Source: Ambrosia x helenae (Eukaryota; Streptophyta; Magnoliopsida; Asterales; Asteraceae). From it: 64,000 nt of DNA. Under the pieces are notes generated by a model, which was not told where the DNA came from, ran no database searches, and saw nothing but the letters and a program-made list of their open reading frames with translations. A program made the position numbers and the translations under genes. Within the stretch, counting starts at the first letter, position 1. Every line of letters starts with the position of its first letter. Positions 33,424 through 46,072 of the stretch are shown here, piece after piece. The stretch is from positions 34,233,149 to 34,297,148 of the forward strand of contig CM061231.1 of NCBI GenBank assembly GCA_030844895.1. The letters are read 5' to 3'.

Positions 33424-36400
33424 TTTTTTGAACATTGACTTTCATTCACACAAAAACGGGGCAAGCCCTTAAAACAAGGACCACCAACCGCAAAACTACA
33501 ACATGTACAAGGGACTAATACACCAATCCTCCTAAAAGAGGTCTTTGAACTGAGACCTATTCTTAAGCCAAAGAAACGATAAAGATTTAATACTACCCAC
33601 AACAAAATTAACCTTAGGCTCAACCCGCCTAAAAGTTTTGTCGTTTCTAGCTTTCCATATCGACCAAAGAGAGACAATAACTATTCCATGTGCAATCTTC
33701 TTTCCATACTTCCCACCTCTAGCTTGTTTGTGTAAAAGCAAAAGATCTCTCATGTTAAACACCAAACCCGGGTTAAGGCCACTCCATTTCCAAATTTTAG
33801 ACCACACACCATAAGAAAAGCCACAGTCGATGAAAATGTGGCCTGACGTTTCAAAATCCACATCACACAATTTGCATCTATCATTTGGAATAAGAACATC
33901 TCTTTTAGCGAGTGCTTTCCACTGTAGGGATCCTGTCCATCTCCGCCCGCCAAGCAAAAATGTTACACTTTAATGGGACCCAAGCAATCCACTTCAACCT
34001 GAAAATTCGCCGTTGTCATAATTCTGCTTCACCTTAGCTTTAACATCTGCAACTGAGAAAGAAGCTGAACCAGCCCATTCCCAGCTATCTTTCGCATTCG
34101 AAAGAGAGACCTGGCCCAACATATCAGATAGAGAACACCACTCTTGGACTTGAAGAAGGCTGCAGGGACGAGAAAAATCCAAAGGAGCCCAATTATCGTT
34201 GATCATGCAGTCCCGAACCGAAAACCTTTTGCTGCCAGCATCCTTGTACAGGTGAGGAAATTTCAACATCAGTGGTTCCTGTATGAGCCAGATATCCTCC
34301 CAGAATCGGATACTGCTGCCATTTCCAATCTTTCCTTTCAAGAGCTCAAGAAAAAACTTATCGCCACATCTCAATCTTGCACAACTTTTTACAATAGCAG
34401 ACCAACACCCGCCCTTCCCGGCGATACGAGGGAGACCTGACCAACTAGATCTGCCATTATGATATGACTTAATGATAAGTTTCCACATAGTGCCATCCTC
34501 GTTCCTGAAACGCCAAGCCCACTTCAAAAGTAAAGCATCATTAACGTCTCTCAGACGACTAATTCCCAAACCTCCATTCTTTCTATCACGGGCCACCCTC
34601 TCCCAAGACACCCAATGAAGCTTGTTTTTATCACCCGTAGTTGGCCATAAAAATCTTTTCATAAGGCTTTCTAATCTATCAATCACCCCAACCGGAGCCT
34701 TGTACATAGAAAAGTAATAAATAGGCAGACTTTGGAGTACCGACCGAAGCAAAGTAACCCTCCCCCCAATAGAGAGAGGCCTAGCCTTCCAAGAAGAAAG
34801 TCTAGAAACAAAAACATCAACAATCTTCCTCCAGCTATTTTTTCGATTCATGTTTGCCCCTACCATTACACCCAAGTAATCAAACGGGAAACTTCTAGCT
34901 CGACATCCCACAACAGAGGCCATGGACAACACATCTTCATTCGAAACACCGTACCATAGAGAAAGGACTTATGAATATTTATTTTGAGCCCCGAACATAG
35001 ATAAAAGATCTGAAGGATTCGTGCAATTTTCTTAATATTTTCAGAAGACCAATTCCCCATTATCAAGGCATCATCAGCGTAAAGAAAGTGAGAAATTTAC
35101 CGGACCACTTTTTGATAATGTTACACCTTCGAATACACCTATCTTAACCGCTTTATTGAATAAGCAAGTCAAAGCTTCCATAACAATCAAAAATAAAAAA
35201 CGGCGAAATAGGGTCGCCTTGTCGTAAACCTTTATGACATTGAAACTCAAAAGTGGGCGACCCATTCACAAGAATAGCCGATCTCGCCGATAACAATATG
35301 CCTTTAATCCACAACCTCCATTTTTCAGGGAACCCCATTTGCTCCATAATTGATAAAAGAAAAGCCCAATTAACATTGTTATAAGCCTTTTCAAAATCAA
35401 CCTTCATAAATAAAACGCTTTTAAACCTCCTTTTACACCGGCTAAGAATTTCGTTAACCATGAGTGGGCCATCTAGAATATTCCTATCACTAAGAAAACT
35501 CGTTTGAGTATCAGAAATGATATACCCAATCACCTTCTTCAATCGATTAGACAAAACTTCTGAAATAACTTTACTAATAACACCCACCAGAGTTATCGGT
35601 CTAAAATCCTTTAGCCCTTGAGGCTCCTTAATCTTCGGAATTAGAGTAACAAAAGAAGAGCCACACCCTCTGTTAATAATCCCCGTTTCGTGAAAACTCA
35701 AAAGAATATTCATAAAATCATCTTCAAGAAAGCTCGAGAAGTGTCGGACGAATCTAAAATTAAAACCATCCGGGCCTGGAGCTCTATCCTTCCCACACTC
35801 GAACACAGCAAGTTTGACTTCATTTTTTGAAAATGGAGCAGTAAGCGCGTCTACTAAGTTATCAGGAATTTTCTTTATCCCCTCACAAAACATGTGTGGC
35901 CGAGTAGGGACCCTATCTTTGAAATGATTACAAAAGAACCTCAAGACCTCTCGTTTGACTAAGTTGGGTTTTGAAATCCACTCACCATTCACCAAAAGAC
36001 CCTGAATATTGTTAGACACCTTTCTTCCATTAATTACATTGTGAAAGAAAGCCGTGTTATCATCACCATGCATGGCCCATTTAACCCGAGACTTTTGGAG
36101 CAGATCCTTGGCATGAAACATTTCAAATTCCCCAATACCTTTTTTACATTCTGCCACGCCCACTCCTCCTCTTCAAGTAAATTTCTCTGCTCCATATCAG
36201 TTTCAAGGCGATCTAAATCATTTTTTAAAACCCTGAGCTCTTCTCCTTCCGATATATCCACACGTTTCTTCCAATCCCTCAAAACAGATTCAAGAATCTG
36301 AGTTTCGAAGAAAACACTACATCCGCCGCACCTACCATATGAAACTCCTTTAATGTTTTAATGATCACTTCTTCACAACCCTCTCTATCAAGCCATGAGT

Positions 36401-36661
36401 TAAACCATCGGAATGGTCGAGGCCCATAATTCTCATTAACCAAGGTAAGAAGCAACGGACTATGGTCAGACAAATATCTTGGCAGAGCACGTAAACAAGC
36501 CTCAGTCCATCGATTATAGAAACCAGAACAAACCAAAACTCTATCGATTTTACTCATTTTAAACTTAGAACCCTTCTTGGTCAAACAAGTAAACAAATTC
36601 CCTTTCATCCCATATTCCTTAAGATCGGCAGAATCAATAAAAGAGTTAAAAAAATCTCTTA

Positions 36662-36710
<49 letters not shown>

Positions 36711-36726
36711 ATTAAAAAAGTCCATT
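33424..36726 (-). pseudogene. L1-type LINE, 5'-truncated, with target duplication
   Basis: The minus strand encodes, from 5' to 3', the end of the endonuclease (FIDSADLKEYGMKGN, SKIDRVLVCSGFYNRW, LSDHSPLLL). The RT follows with GPDGFNFRFVRHF, ISKVISEVLSNRLKKV, DRNILDGPLMVNE, KVDFEKAYNNVNW, GLRQGDPISPF and FLYADDALIMGNW (YADD near 35080), then SSWKARPLSIGGRVTLL. It ends with a zf-RVT domain (CKLCDVDFETSGHIFIDCGF). Frameshifts near 36160, 35200, 34930 and 33960 inactivate it. A T-run at 33422-33429 is the poly(A) tail. The 10-bp duplication AAAAATTCTT lies at 33414-33423 and 36727-36736, fixing both ends. It is related to, but clearly diverged from, the LINE at 20682-24680. Confidence 0.9.
36661..36713. 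repeat. (ATT)n microsatellite within the LINE endonuclease frame
   Basis: About 17 ATT triplets. On the minus strand they read as a run of Asn in the same frame as the endonuclease fragment. Confidence 0.95.
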
Positions 36727-37169
36727 AAAAATTCTTATATATTATTATTATTATGTGTGAAAATAATTGATTATTTGGTAAAGAATCAGTGAAGTGATGC
36801 CTGTTAAAAAGTGTTTCAGTGAAAGAAATCAGTGAAGTGATGTGACAATGCAGGATTGGTAGAAATTAGTGAACGCCACTTCCCCCTTAGAGTGTCCGTT
36901 GTGGCCCGCGAGCAGCCTGCCGCGAGCCACAACCTTTTCCACGTGGCTAGCGCCAACGACAACAAGCCCACGTGAAGACTGACGCGAGCGACCGTACGTG
37001 AGCCGGCTCGCATCCGTTCACGGGATGGCTCACGTTTCAAATTCAAAAAAATTCAATTTTTCAACCACCAAAATTTATTATCCCCATTTATTTACCTATA
37101 TTTACCCTCTTCTTCTTCTTCATCACAATTCTCCTATCCTAACCTTCAATCTTCAAACCCAAGTTCATC

Positions 37170-37529
37170 ATGTTGCAGTGGACCGAAGAGGAAGAGCTAG
37201 CGCTCGTCATCGTGTACCAACAAGTGAACGGTGACGCTGCTTCGTCAAGCCGTGGATATGGTGCTCGCGGACCACAGTGGCATAGGGTTCTAGCCGAGTT
37301 TGATACCCTTGTCAGGGGTACCAACCGTACCAATGACTCCATCTCCCATAAATTCGGGGACTTGAAATCGAAGTGTAAAAACTTCGAAACCATGTACAAA
37401 GAGGTGAAGAAAGGTATGCCCGGCGAAACCGATGACGTGCTCGTCGCCTTCGCCAAAGTGGAGTACCTTCGGAAGATTGGCCATAACTTTCACCACGTTT
37501 CGGCATGGCAAATGTTACGCTCGGGCTAA
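37170..37529 (+). CDS. Myb/SANT-like domain ORF, 119 aa, probably transposon-derived
   Basis: The ORF begins LQWTEEEELALVIVYQQVNGD and continues with GPQWHRVLAEFD, RTNDSISHKFGDLKSKCKNFETMYKEV and HHVSAWQMLRSG. It has the tryptophan and acidic start of a trihelix/SANT-like DNA-binding domain of the kind found in plant proteins linked to PIF/Harbinger transposons and the 'NAM-associated' family. The usual C-terminal extension is cut off by a stop after MLRSG. A pyrimidine-rich leader and CCTATATTTACC precede the ATG. Inverted GTTTCAGTGA motifs near 36810 and 37890 may mark a carrier element. It could be a second-ORF relic. A functional host gene is less likely. Confidence 0.55.
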   Translation: MLQWTEEEELALVIVYQQVNGDAASSSRGYGARGPQWHRVLAEFDTLVRGTNRTNDSISHKFGDLKSKCKNFETMYKEVKKGMPGETDDVLVAFAKVEYLRKIGHNFHHVSAWQMLRSG

Positions 37530-38397
37530 CGTTAAGTTTTTTTAGTGTAATCGTTTTTTTAGTGTAATTTTCTTTTTTTAGTGTACTTTTCTTTTTTTTA
37601 GTGTAGTGTTTTGTTTTTTATTTAAGTGTAATTTTTCTTTTATTTTTAGTTTAATGTTTTTTTATAAAAAAATGTGGTAAATATTTAAATATATTTGGTT
37701 AAAAAAAACCCACTCACCTTCACCCACAATACCTTTTCGCGAGCAACCGCAGGCCGCTACCCAGTGTCACGTAAGCGTTAACGTAACTAAATATTATTCG
37801 ATGAATCCCCCATTCACCTCTACCCATAATCTTCCAGTGAAATAGGTGCTAGCCGATTTCTCAATCCCACCACAAGTAAGAAGTCACTGAAACGTTTCTT
37901 TTAGAGTCCGCTACCAAACTACGAAGGCGTTTCATCTCCGCTCTCCTTCCAAAGATTTTAACTTTCTTAGTAATCGACTTCAAAACTCAAAATTACAATC
38001 AAACACACGTAATAATTTATTTTACCTTAATTTGTCTACTATAATAAAACAATATTAAAATTGGGAACAAATTGCAAAATACGTTCTCTTGATATCGACA
38101 TTCCCGTCCCCCCTACGGCTATATTTGCCATTTTAACTTTTTTATTATTTAATTTCCCTTTCTAAATCAAACCAGATTTGCATCTTCATCATTTCAATCT
38201 ATTCACAAAAAATAACATTAACAAATGTCTTTCATATTTCCAAATATTGGACTATATTGAAATTTCTTCCAATTCATGTTTGCTTGTGAAATGATCACAA
38301 TATCACCCAAAAAAAATAGAGCACAGACTATAATTTAGCTTTGAATTACTTGAAATTTCAGAGTTTCGGTTTGGCAGGTGAAGCATTAAAGATTTAG
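37530..38397. other. Upstream region of the RopGEF gene
   Basis: T-rich then AT-rich DNA with no ORF. The last few hundred bases would include the RopGEF promoter and 5' UTR. A TTTGGCAG|GTGAAG context at about 38370 could be a splice junction of an untranslated exon, which I cannot decide. Confidence 0.4.
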
Positions 38398-38579
38398 ATG
38401 GAAAATTTTGGTGACAAACGTATAATTGATTCGTTTGCCAGCAGCATATGTAGCTCGAATTCAAGCAGTTATGATGTTTGTTCGAAAGAATGTTGTTCTT
38501 CCCCTGTTTGTACCGAGTGTCCGATTAGGGATATCGAAGCCCATTTGGATGATGATTCCGATTTTAGGCAAATGGGTTC
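38398..38579 (+). CDS. RopGEF exon 1, 5' part
   Basis: ATG at 38398 is preceded directly by an in-frame TAG, so it is the first possible start. It encodes a Ser/Cys-rich variable N-terminus with DIEAHLDDDSDFRQMG. It stops at the edge of the gypsy LTR at codon GGT-TC. Confidence 0.85.
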
Positions 38580-41253
38580 TGTCACACCCTCAAATTCCAC
38601 GTGCGGGGTTTTACCGCGAGGCGCGTGACACACCAGGATCTCAGTCAACGATCACAATAAACATACAACAAACATGCATTCAAGATTATATTTAAAACCA
38701 AAATATAATGCTTTGAGCTGTAAACCAGCAGCGGAAGCATTCTTGTTTACAACCAAAAGACATAATATTGTTTACAAAGACATTGTTTAATATGTTCCCA
38801 AAATAATAGACGCCGTGCATGACCTCGTGCGCCTAGTCCGACAACCGCTACCTTAGCGACCTGAGAAAACATGCCAAAAATGTCAACATATAATGCTGGT
38901 GAGTTCACAGGTTTTCTTTTATAAAGTGTTGTCACAAGTTTTACAAAGATCATTCCCGTTAATACTATGTCATGAGAACGTTAGCTAGACGTTAAGTGTT
39001 TTTACTACTACGGTTGGGAACCCATTACTAAACGTTTCCAAAAGTTGATACCAGCCCAGAATGACTGGGCTACCGATGCCTCGGTAACCCGATAGGTAGA
39101 GACAATATGCACCCGCCCGGCCCCGCCGTCGAGTGGGGTTTGTGAGGCCCAATAGATCTATCCACATTTCCCTCGTTGTGCGTGCCAGCACATTCATGGT
39201 TTCCCCCTGGGACTTTCCATAAAAGCCGTATAGTAACATAAAGTGCCCATAGTATAACATGACCTTTAAATAGTTCGTACAAAGCATGTTTCTCCCCCAA
39301 AAGCAAAACAGTAAAAGTGGGGCTGTGAAACTCACCTTGGTTTGCGTTACTTGAAATAGTTAAATGATTATGTTATGATAGCCCCAGATAGCGGCGACCT
39401 ATCATAAGATGCGTATAAGTATTGGACTAATAACCCGCAGGCTAACTAGTCCCCGAATGTCCAGACCGTGACCTTAAACGTTTGAAAAACACCTTTAACT
39501 GTTAGACCGACCGTGCCAGACAAGACCCGACATCCCATTGGTGACCCGACATCCCACGTGTTAGATAAATGCAAGACATCATGCAACATATGAAATTAAA
39601 CACTTAGCACGCGCAACAATTCACCTATTCTAGCATAATATCCAATTAACGCATAAACAGGTCCGAACACGTCTTACTAAGTCATTGGGTGTATCCCGGG
39701 GTTCCTAACATGTTCCTAGGTGTCAAATCGTGTTCCGGGATGTCAAAACGCGTTCACGACAGTAGTACATGCGATTAGGAAGGTTACACGCGAGTAGGCA
39801 ATAGCCTATAGGCGATTAGGGGGCCTAATCGCATGAAGTATAGGCGATTAGGGCCCAATCGCCCATAATCTCTGCACAATCGCCAATAGCTCAGGCGATT
39901 AGGATTCCTAATCGCCTGCAGCTGCTGTGTAACGGATTTTCGCGCGTTTAACCCTCCAAATCAGATCCGAAACATGTAACAACACCCAATATCAAACCTA
40001 AATCATTTACCAACCCATTTCAAGCAAAAACCCCCAACATATCACTGATCTAGCATGTTCTATGCAATTATTTCCTAAAATGGCAAAGTACTAGGTTTCT
40101 TCTACCAACCTTATCTTTCCTTAAATGGAAATAATCAGATTTCAAGCTCTACAACATGTAACCCATAAAATCTCTGATCTAACACTTTCCTAGTGTGAAT
40201 CCTAACAACATTGCATCAACAATCACACCATAATCATCCTAAATCCTCAAGAACATACAAATGGGTCAAAATATGCATTTTCTTCAAAACACCATAATAA
40301 TGGCTAAGATTCTAAGACAACCTTCCTAATGGCCTCTACATAACAGAAGTACACTCATATCTTAGAAACATTCATGTTAAAATCACCAATAAGACCAACA
40401 TTTGCATATAAACTTCACATATAACAAGCATTAAGGTGTATACTTGGTTTAAGACTCTTTTGAAAGGTTTTTAAAGACACATTTGGTAAAACAAGGTCTG
40501 GAACTTTGGGGGAACTCAAAATAACAACTTTACAAAGGTTAGGGATAAAGAACACACCTTGGATTTTGCTAAAGAAAGGTGTGTAAGCTTGGAGATGGTG
40601 ATTTTTGTAGCAAAATGAGTTCCAGAGGTGTTCTAAGGTGTGTGGGTGGTTTGGGAGCAGCTAGGGTTGTTCTAGAGGTGTTTGGGGAGTTAAGGGTTCT
40701 ATTTATAGGTGTTTTGACCCGGACCCTGCAGTATACGCGAGTAGCAGTCCCTTTATACGCGATTGGGGCCTAATCGCGTATAACATCAGGCGATTAGGTC
40801 CCAATCGCCTGTAATCTTCCCCTACTCGCCCCTTGTGCATGCGATTAGGAGTCCTCCCCAGCTCCTAATCGCCTATAAGGTCTGGAATGGGTTTTTGGCG
40901 CGTTAAACACTATTTTAACATATTTAAACACGTATTCACATACCGATAAGTCACATAATGATTCCAAACATATAATGCATGATATCCAACACGTTTACAT
41001 CCGTTCACCAATTCCCGGGACTCGAGACTCGTGTGTGCGTTAGACCCGGCGATTCCACGAATCGCCGATCCTTGTACCCATAGTTATGGACCGACTCCCG
41101 ATGACCCCGCGGATCATCATAACGACTCCCGATATTCCCCCGAATCATCGTACCGACTCGACTGACCTCGTTAAGGACGTAATATGCATGACTCGCTAAG
41201 GTAGACTTACTAGTTTAGTCAACGTTACTAACCTGAGTTTGCCGGGTGTCACA
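38580..41253 (-). repeat. Gypsy 3' LTR (2674 bp)
   Basis: Near-identical to 46691-49366. Contains two clusters of GGCGATTAGG / CCTAATCGCC inverted motifs (about 39770-39925 and 40735-40880) and a minus-strand TATA box at 40699-40708. Confidence 0.95.
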
Positions 41254-41375
41254 TCATCCCCCTGTTGAAAGAATTTTCGTCCCGAAAATTGCCCAAGGCC
41301 AAAAAGGAAGATACGAAAGAGAAGAAAAATTTTCCGGTTGCCACATCATCCCCCTGTTGAAAGGAATCTCGACCC
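41236..41375 (-). promoter_or_regulatory. Polypurine tract, present twice
   Basis: Minus-strand CAACAGGGGGATGA abuts the 3' LTR at 41254-41267. A second copy with the same TGTTGAAAG-type context lies at about 41345-41362, so a 90 bp segment including the tract is duplicated. Confidence 0.7.
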
Positions 41376-41380
41376 GAGAT

Positions 41381-44300
41381 TCATTCAGCTTCAGCAGAGA
41401 CATGTCTTGATTCGAACGCGCGCTTAGGAAATAAATGGGGATACTTAGCCTTCATTTGATCTTCACGTTCCCACGTGAACTCCGGTCCACGATTAGAGTT
41501 CCAACGGACTTTAACAATGCGGATTTTACTCCGGCGAAGGCTACGGATTTTATAGTCAAGAATTTCAACCGGTTCCTCCACGATACGCAGACGATCATCC
41601 ACCTTGATCTCTTCGAGAGGAGCAACCAAAGATTCATCCGCCAAGCACTTCTTCAGATTAGAAACATGGAAGACATTATGAACATTACTGAGCTCAGCCG
41701 GCAGATCAAGCCTGTATGCTACCGGTCCAATCCGTTCCAGGATTGCGAACGGTCCCACATACCGAGGATTCAATTTGCCCCGTTTCCCAAAACGTATAAC
41801 GCCCTTCCACGGAGATACCTTCAATAAAACCCTGTCGCCAACCTCGAACTCCAAAGGTTTGCGACGACGATCGGCATAGCTCTTTTGACGATCCCGAGCT
41901 GCTGCCATGCGGTTACGGATTTGTACGATCTTTTCGGAAGTCTCGTACACAAGTTCCGGGCCGGTGAGTTGACTCTCACCCACCTCGGCCCAACAAAGAG
42001 GAGACCGGCATTTCCGCCCGTACAGAGCCTCGAACGGAGCTGCCTTGATGCTAGAATGGTAACTGTTGTTGTAGGAGAATTCCACCAACGGTAAATGACT
42101 CTCCCACCCCTTGCCAAAATCGATCACACATGCCCGAAGCATGTCTTCTAGCGTTTGGATTGTCCGCTCACTTTGACCGTCAGTTTGCGGATGGTATGCT
42201 GTGCTCATGTCTAACTGAGTACCCAGAGCCTTATGCAAAGACTTCCAGAAGTTAGAGGCGAACCGAGGATCACGATCAGAAATAATAGAGACAGGCACCC
42301 CGTGCCGAGAGACCACTTCCTTGAGATATAACCGTGCCAAACGCTCGAGACCATCGGTCTCTTTGATAGCGAGGAAGTGCGCGGATTTTGTCAACCTATC
42401 GACAATTACCCAGATCATGTCGCAACCACTGGGCGATTTCGGTAGTTTGGTCACAAAGTCCATCGTAATCCGCTCCCACTTCCACTCGGGGATTTCAGGC
42501 TGTTGCAGGAGGCCGGACGGCTTTTGGTATTCGACCTTGACCTTAGCACAGGTCAAGCACTTGCTTACATACGAAGCCACGTCCGCCTTCATGTTCGGCC
42601 ACCAATAAAGTATCTTCAAGTCTTGATACATCTTATCGGAGCCAGGGTGAATAGAGTACCGGGACTTGTGAGCTTCATCAAGAACGAGCTCCCGCAAGCC
42701 CCCAAATAAAGGAACCCAAATACGTTCAGCGAAATAGTGTAACCCATCGGATCTGAGTTCAAGGTGGCTATCAGCACCATGCATGGTTTCAGCCTTAAGG
42801 TTTTCCTCCTTCAAAGCTTCTTGCTGTGCCGAACGGATTCGATCAGGTAAGCCGGAATGGATAGTGAGCTGAAGAGCCCGAACACGACGAGGTTTAGCCG
42901 TTTCCTTCCTGCTCAAGGCGTCTGCGACCACATTCGCCTTGCCAGGATGGTATTTGATAGCGCACTCGTAGTCATTAAGAAGCTCGACCCAACGACGCTG
43001 TCTTATATTCAACACCTTCTGATCAAAGATATGCTGGAGGCTCTTGTGATCGGTGTAAATAGTGCATTTGGTACCGTACAAGTAATGCCTCCAAATCTTT
43101 AAAGCAAAGACCACCGCACCCAACTCCAGATCATGGGTGGGATAGTTTTTCTCATGAACCTTAAGCTGACGAGAAGCGTAGGCGATGACCTTCTCGCGCT
43201 GCATCAGAACACAACCAAGACCCCGGATAGAAGCGTCACAATAAACCACAAAATCGTCCGTGCCCTCAGGCAAGGACAAGATAGGTGCAGAACAAAGTTT
43301 AGCCTTTAACAACTGGAAGGCCGACTCCTGCGAATCACCCCAGTCGAACTTCCGGTCCTTCTGGGTAAGCGAGGTGAGGGGTTGAGCGATCTTCGAAAAT
43401 CCCTCAATAAAACGACGGTAATAACCTGCAAGGCCTAGGAATTGCCGCACCTCAGATGGCGTCTTCGGTGCTTCCCAGTCTTTATGGCTTCAATCTTTGC
43501 TGGGTCAACGTGAATTCCTTTCTCATTAACAACATGACCAAGGAATTGAACTTCACGCAACCAGAAGCTACACTTAGAAAACTTAGCGTACAGCTGTTCC
43601 CGCCTCAGAAGTTCCAAAACAAGACGTAGGTGTTCCTGGTGGTCCACCTCGTTCTTGGAATAGACTAAAATATCGTCAATGAAGACAATCACGAACTTAT
43701 CAAGATAAGGCTTACAAACACGGTTCATCAGATCCATAAAGATGGCAGGTGCGTTGGTGAGACCAAAAGGCATGACCAGGAATTCAAAGTGGCCATAGCG
43801 AGTTCGAAAGGCGGTCTTCGGAATGTCAGCTTCTTGAACCCTCAACTGATGGTACCCCGACCTCAGATCAATCTTCGAATAGAAACTGGAACCCTGAAGC
43901 TGGTCAAATAAGTCATCGATGCGGGGAAGAGGATAGCGATTCTTGATGGTAACCTTATTCAACTCCCGGTAGTCGATACACATCCGCAGGCTTCCGTCCT
44001 TCTTCTTGACAAACAAAATAGGGCTCCCCACGGGGACGAGCTAGGCCGAATGAAACCCTTCTCTAACAGCTCCTGCAACTGGTTCGATAATTCCTGCATC
44101 TCAGGAGGTGCAAGACGATAAGGGGCACGAGCAATAGGGGCCGCACCCGGAGCAAGTTCAATACCAAATTCGACCTGGCGATAAGGAGGAAGACCAGGTA
44201 AGTCTTCAGGAAATACATTGGGAAAGTCACGGACAACAGGAATATCTTCAATCTTCTTCTCCTCTTCAGACGAAACCGAAACAAGTGCCAGAATGGCAGA

Positions 44301-44585
44301 ATACCCCTTCCGAAGATACTTATAGGCTTTCATACACGAAATGATACTCAACGGGACCCCGCTCTTCTCACCGTGCACCAACAAAATTTCTCCATCAGGG
44401 AGAGGAAGTCGAATGACTTTATCAAAAACAAACAATCTCGGCATGATATAGGGACAACCAATCCATACCCACGACAACATCGAAACTACCCAACGACACC
44501 GGCATAAGATCAATAGGGAAAGAGTAACCCGACAACTCAAGGCGACACTCCCTAAGGACGTGCGTCGCCTCAACTTTCTTACCAT
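41381..44585 (-). CDS. Gypsy pol: RT, RNase H, integrase, chromodomain (three 1-bp frame breaks)
   Basis: Successive frames give the protease-RT linker (VFPEDLPGLPPYRQVEF) and RT with YPLPRIDDLFDQLQGSS, MPFGLTNAP and FIDDILVYS near 43675. RNase H shows VVYCDASIRGLGCVLMQ. Integrase shows an H-H-C-C region ending CLTCAKVK, a DDE core (ITMDFVTKLP, SIISDRDPRFAS, DGQSERTIQTLEDML) and GRKCRSPLCW. The C-terminal chromodomain shows ILDYKIRSLRRSKI, VKVRWNS, EFTWEREDQMKAKYP. The frame breaks lie near 44435, 44025 and 43485, each a single-base gain or loss in a run of T, C or A. All catalytic residues are intact. Either recent decay or sequencing error explains the breaks. Confidence 0.9.
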
Positions 44586-46072
44586 CAGCCAATTCTATCA
44601 AGTACTTAGCCTCTAAAGGTGTAGGTACCCTATCAAGCAATTGACTAAACCCAAGAGATATGAAACTCTTATCGGCGCCAGAATCAAATAAAACCGTAGC
44701 ATAGCGATTATCGAGGAGAAACGTACCAGTAACAGTGTCGGGGTCTTGTCGAGCACCGCTCGAACCAATCACGAAGGCGCGAGCATTCCTGCCTCCACCT
44801 CCATTGTTTCCATTACCCGCCCCATTCTTCCCGGCTTCACCCTGCTTCAACTTGGGGCAGTCCCGCTTGTAGTGACCAAGTTCACCACAATTGTAGCACC
44901 CCTGTTTGCCCTGATTTCCCTGGGGAGCAGCGACAGGAGGAGCCGGAGTAGGTGTAGCAGGAGGGTTCCGGTTACCCTGAAGATTAACCCTGCAATCCTT
45001 TGCCTGGTGCCCAAACTTATGACACCTGTGGCAACGGTTCCGGTCCTCGCAACGACCGTTGTGGTGAAATCCACACTGGTCACACTTCGGCTTCTTCCCA
45101 ATATAACCCCCTGGTTTCTGCTCAGACGATGATCCCCCAACATCAGACTTCTTTACCTGCTGAGGCTGAGCCGAACTCGAGCCTTTCCCCACAGCTTCCC
45201 ACTTCCGTTTGTTACCATCAGAAGCCTTCACAGTAGCGCCTCGAGGAGGCAAGACCCCTTCAGTCACCTTCATGTTGGTCAGCCTGTGAGCCGACCGAAC
45301 TACTTCAGAATAAACAGTGAGATTACCCGCAACAACTAACCCAGCAATCTCCGGTACCAACCCAGCGACGTAATGCTCAATCCTTCGATATTCAGGTGTG
45401 TGCAGATCGGGGCACAACACCGCCAACTCGTTGTGCCTAGCAGTATAAGCTTCAATCTCGGAACCCACCATCTTATGGTTCCAGACTTCATGCTCGAGCT
45501 TCTGGATCTCATCCCTCGGACAGTACTCATTTTTCAACAGCTGAATGAATTCTGCCCAGGGCATGGCGTGAGCTTCCCCAATGCCCATAGTCTGGGTGGT
45601 GGAGTTCCACCAAGTCAAGGCTTGACCCTCCAGGGTCGCAGAAGCATATTTCACCCGGTCGCCCTCCGGGCAGTTGCACATTGAGAAAACAGATTCGATT
45701 TTCTCCAACCATCGGAGCAGTCCCACTGCCCCTTCAGTGCCGCTAAAGTTATGGGGCTTACAATCCATAAACTTTTTATAAGAACACTGGGATGGAGGAG
45801 GATTGACAGCACCACCTGGAACAGACACACAGGTGAGTATCAAGAAAAGGCAAGGTACCCCAGAACGAGGTAGGATAGATGAGAATCGACGTACCACCCA
45901 TAGCATTATGAGCGGCTTGGAATGCAGCCAAAGCAATATTCACGTGCTGCTGCGTCAGATTATCCAGCTCAGCTTGGGTCATATTAATGTTCCCACGGCC
46001 ACCGCCGCCACCACGGCCGCCACCGCGACCGCCGGCACGGCCGCCCCTGCGACCTCCACGAGCTCCCGACAT
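44422..46072 (-). CDS. Gypsy gag and protease, with a probable 79-bp intron
   Basis: ATG at 46072 starts an Arg/Gly-rich N-terminus followed by MTQAELDNLTQQHVNIALAA. The frame is lost at 45894 but returns if a GT-AG segment (45894-45816; GTACGTCG to TGTTCCAG) is removed, giving AMGGGAVNPPPSQ in frame. Next come the retrotransposon gag core (ASATLEGQALTWWNS, DEIQKLEHEVWN), zinc-binding clusters (CDQCGFHHNGRCEDRNRC, then CHRCHKFGHQAKDC, CYNCGELGHYKRDC) and a pepsin-type protease with LFDSGADKSFIS near 44680. The frame ends prematurely at IVCF, where one extra T in a T-run shifts it; pol follows one frame over. Confidence 0.88.

Noticed and set aside
38747..39335. Short ORFs repeated at 38747-39335 and 46858-47446 as genes
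   Set aside because: They lie in the two near-identical gypsy LTRs; being present twice reflects the LTR and not conserved coding.
44746..45236. Plus-strand ORFs opposite gypsy gag
   Set aside because: Shadows of the zinc-knuckle and linker coding sequence with no independent motif.
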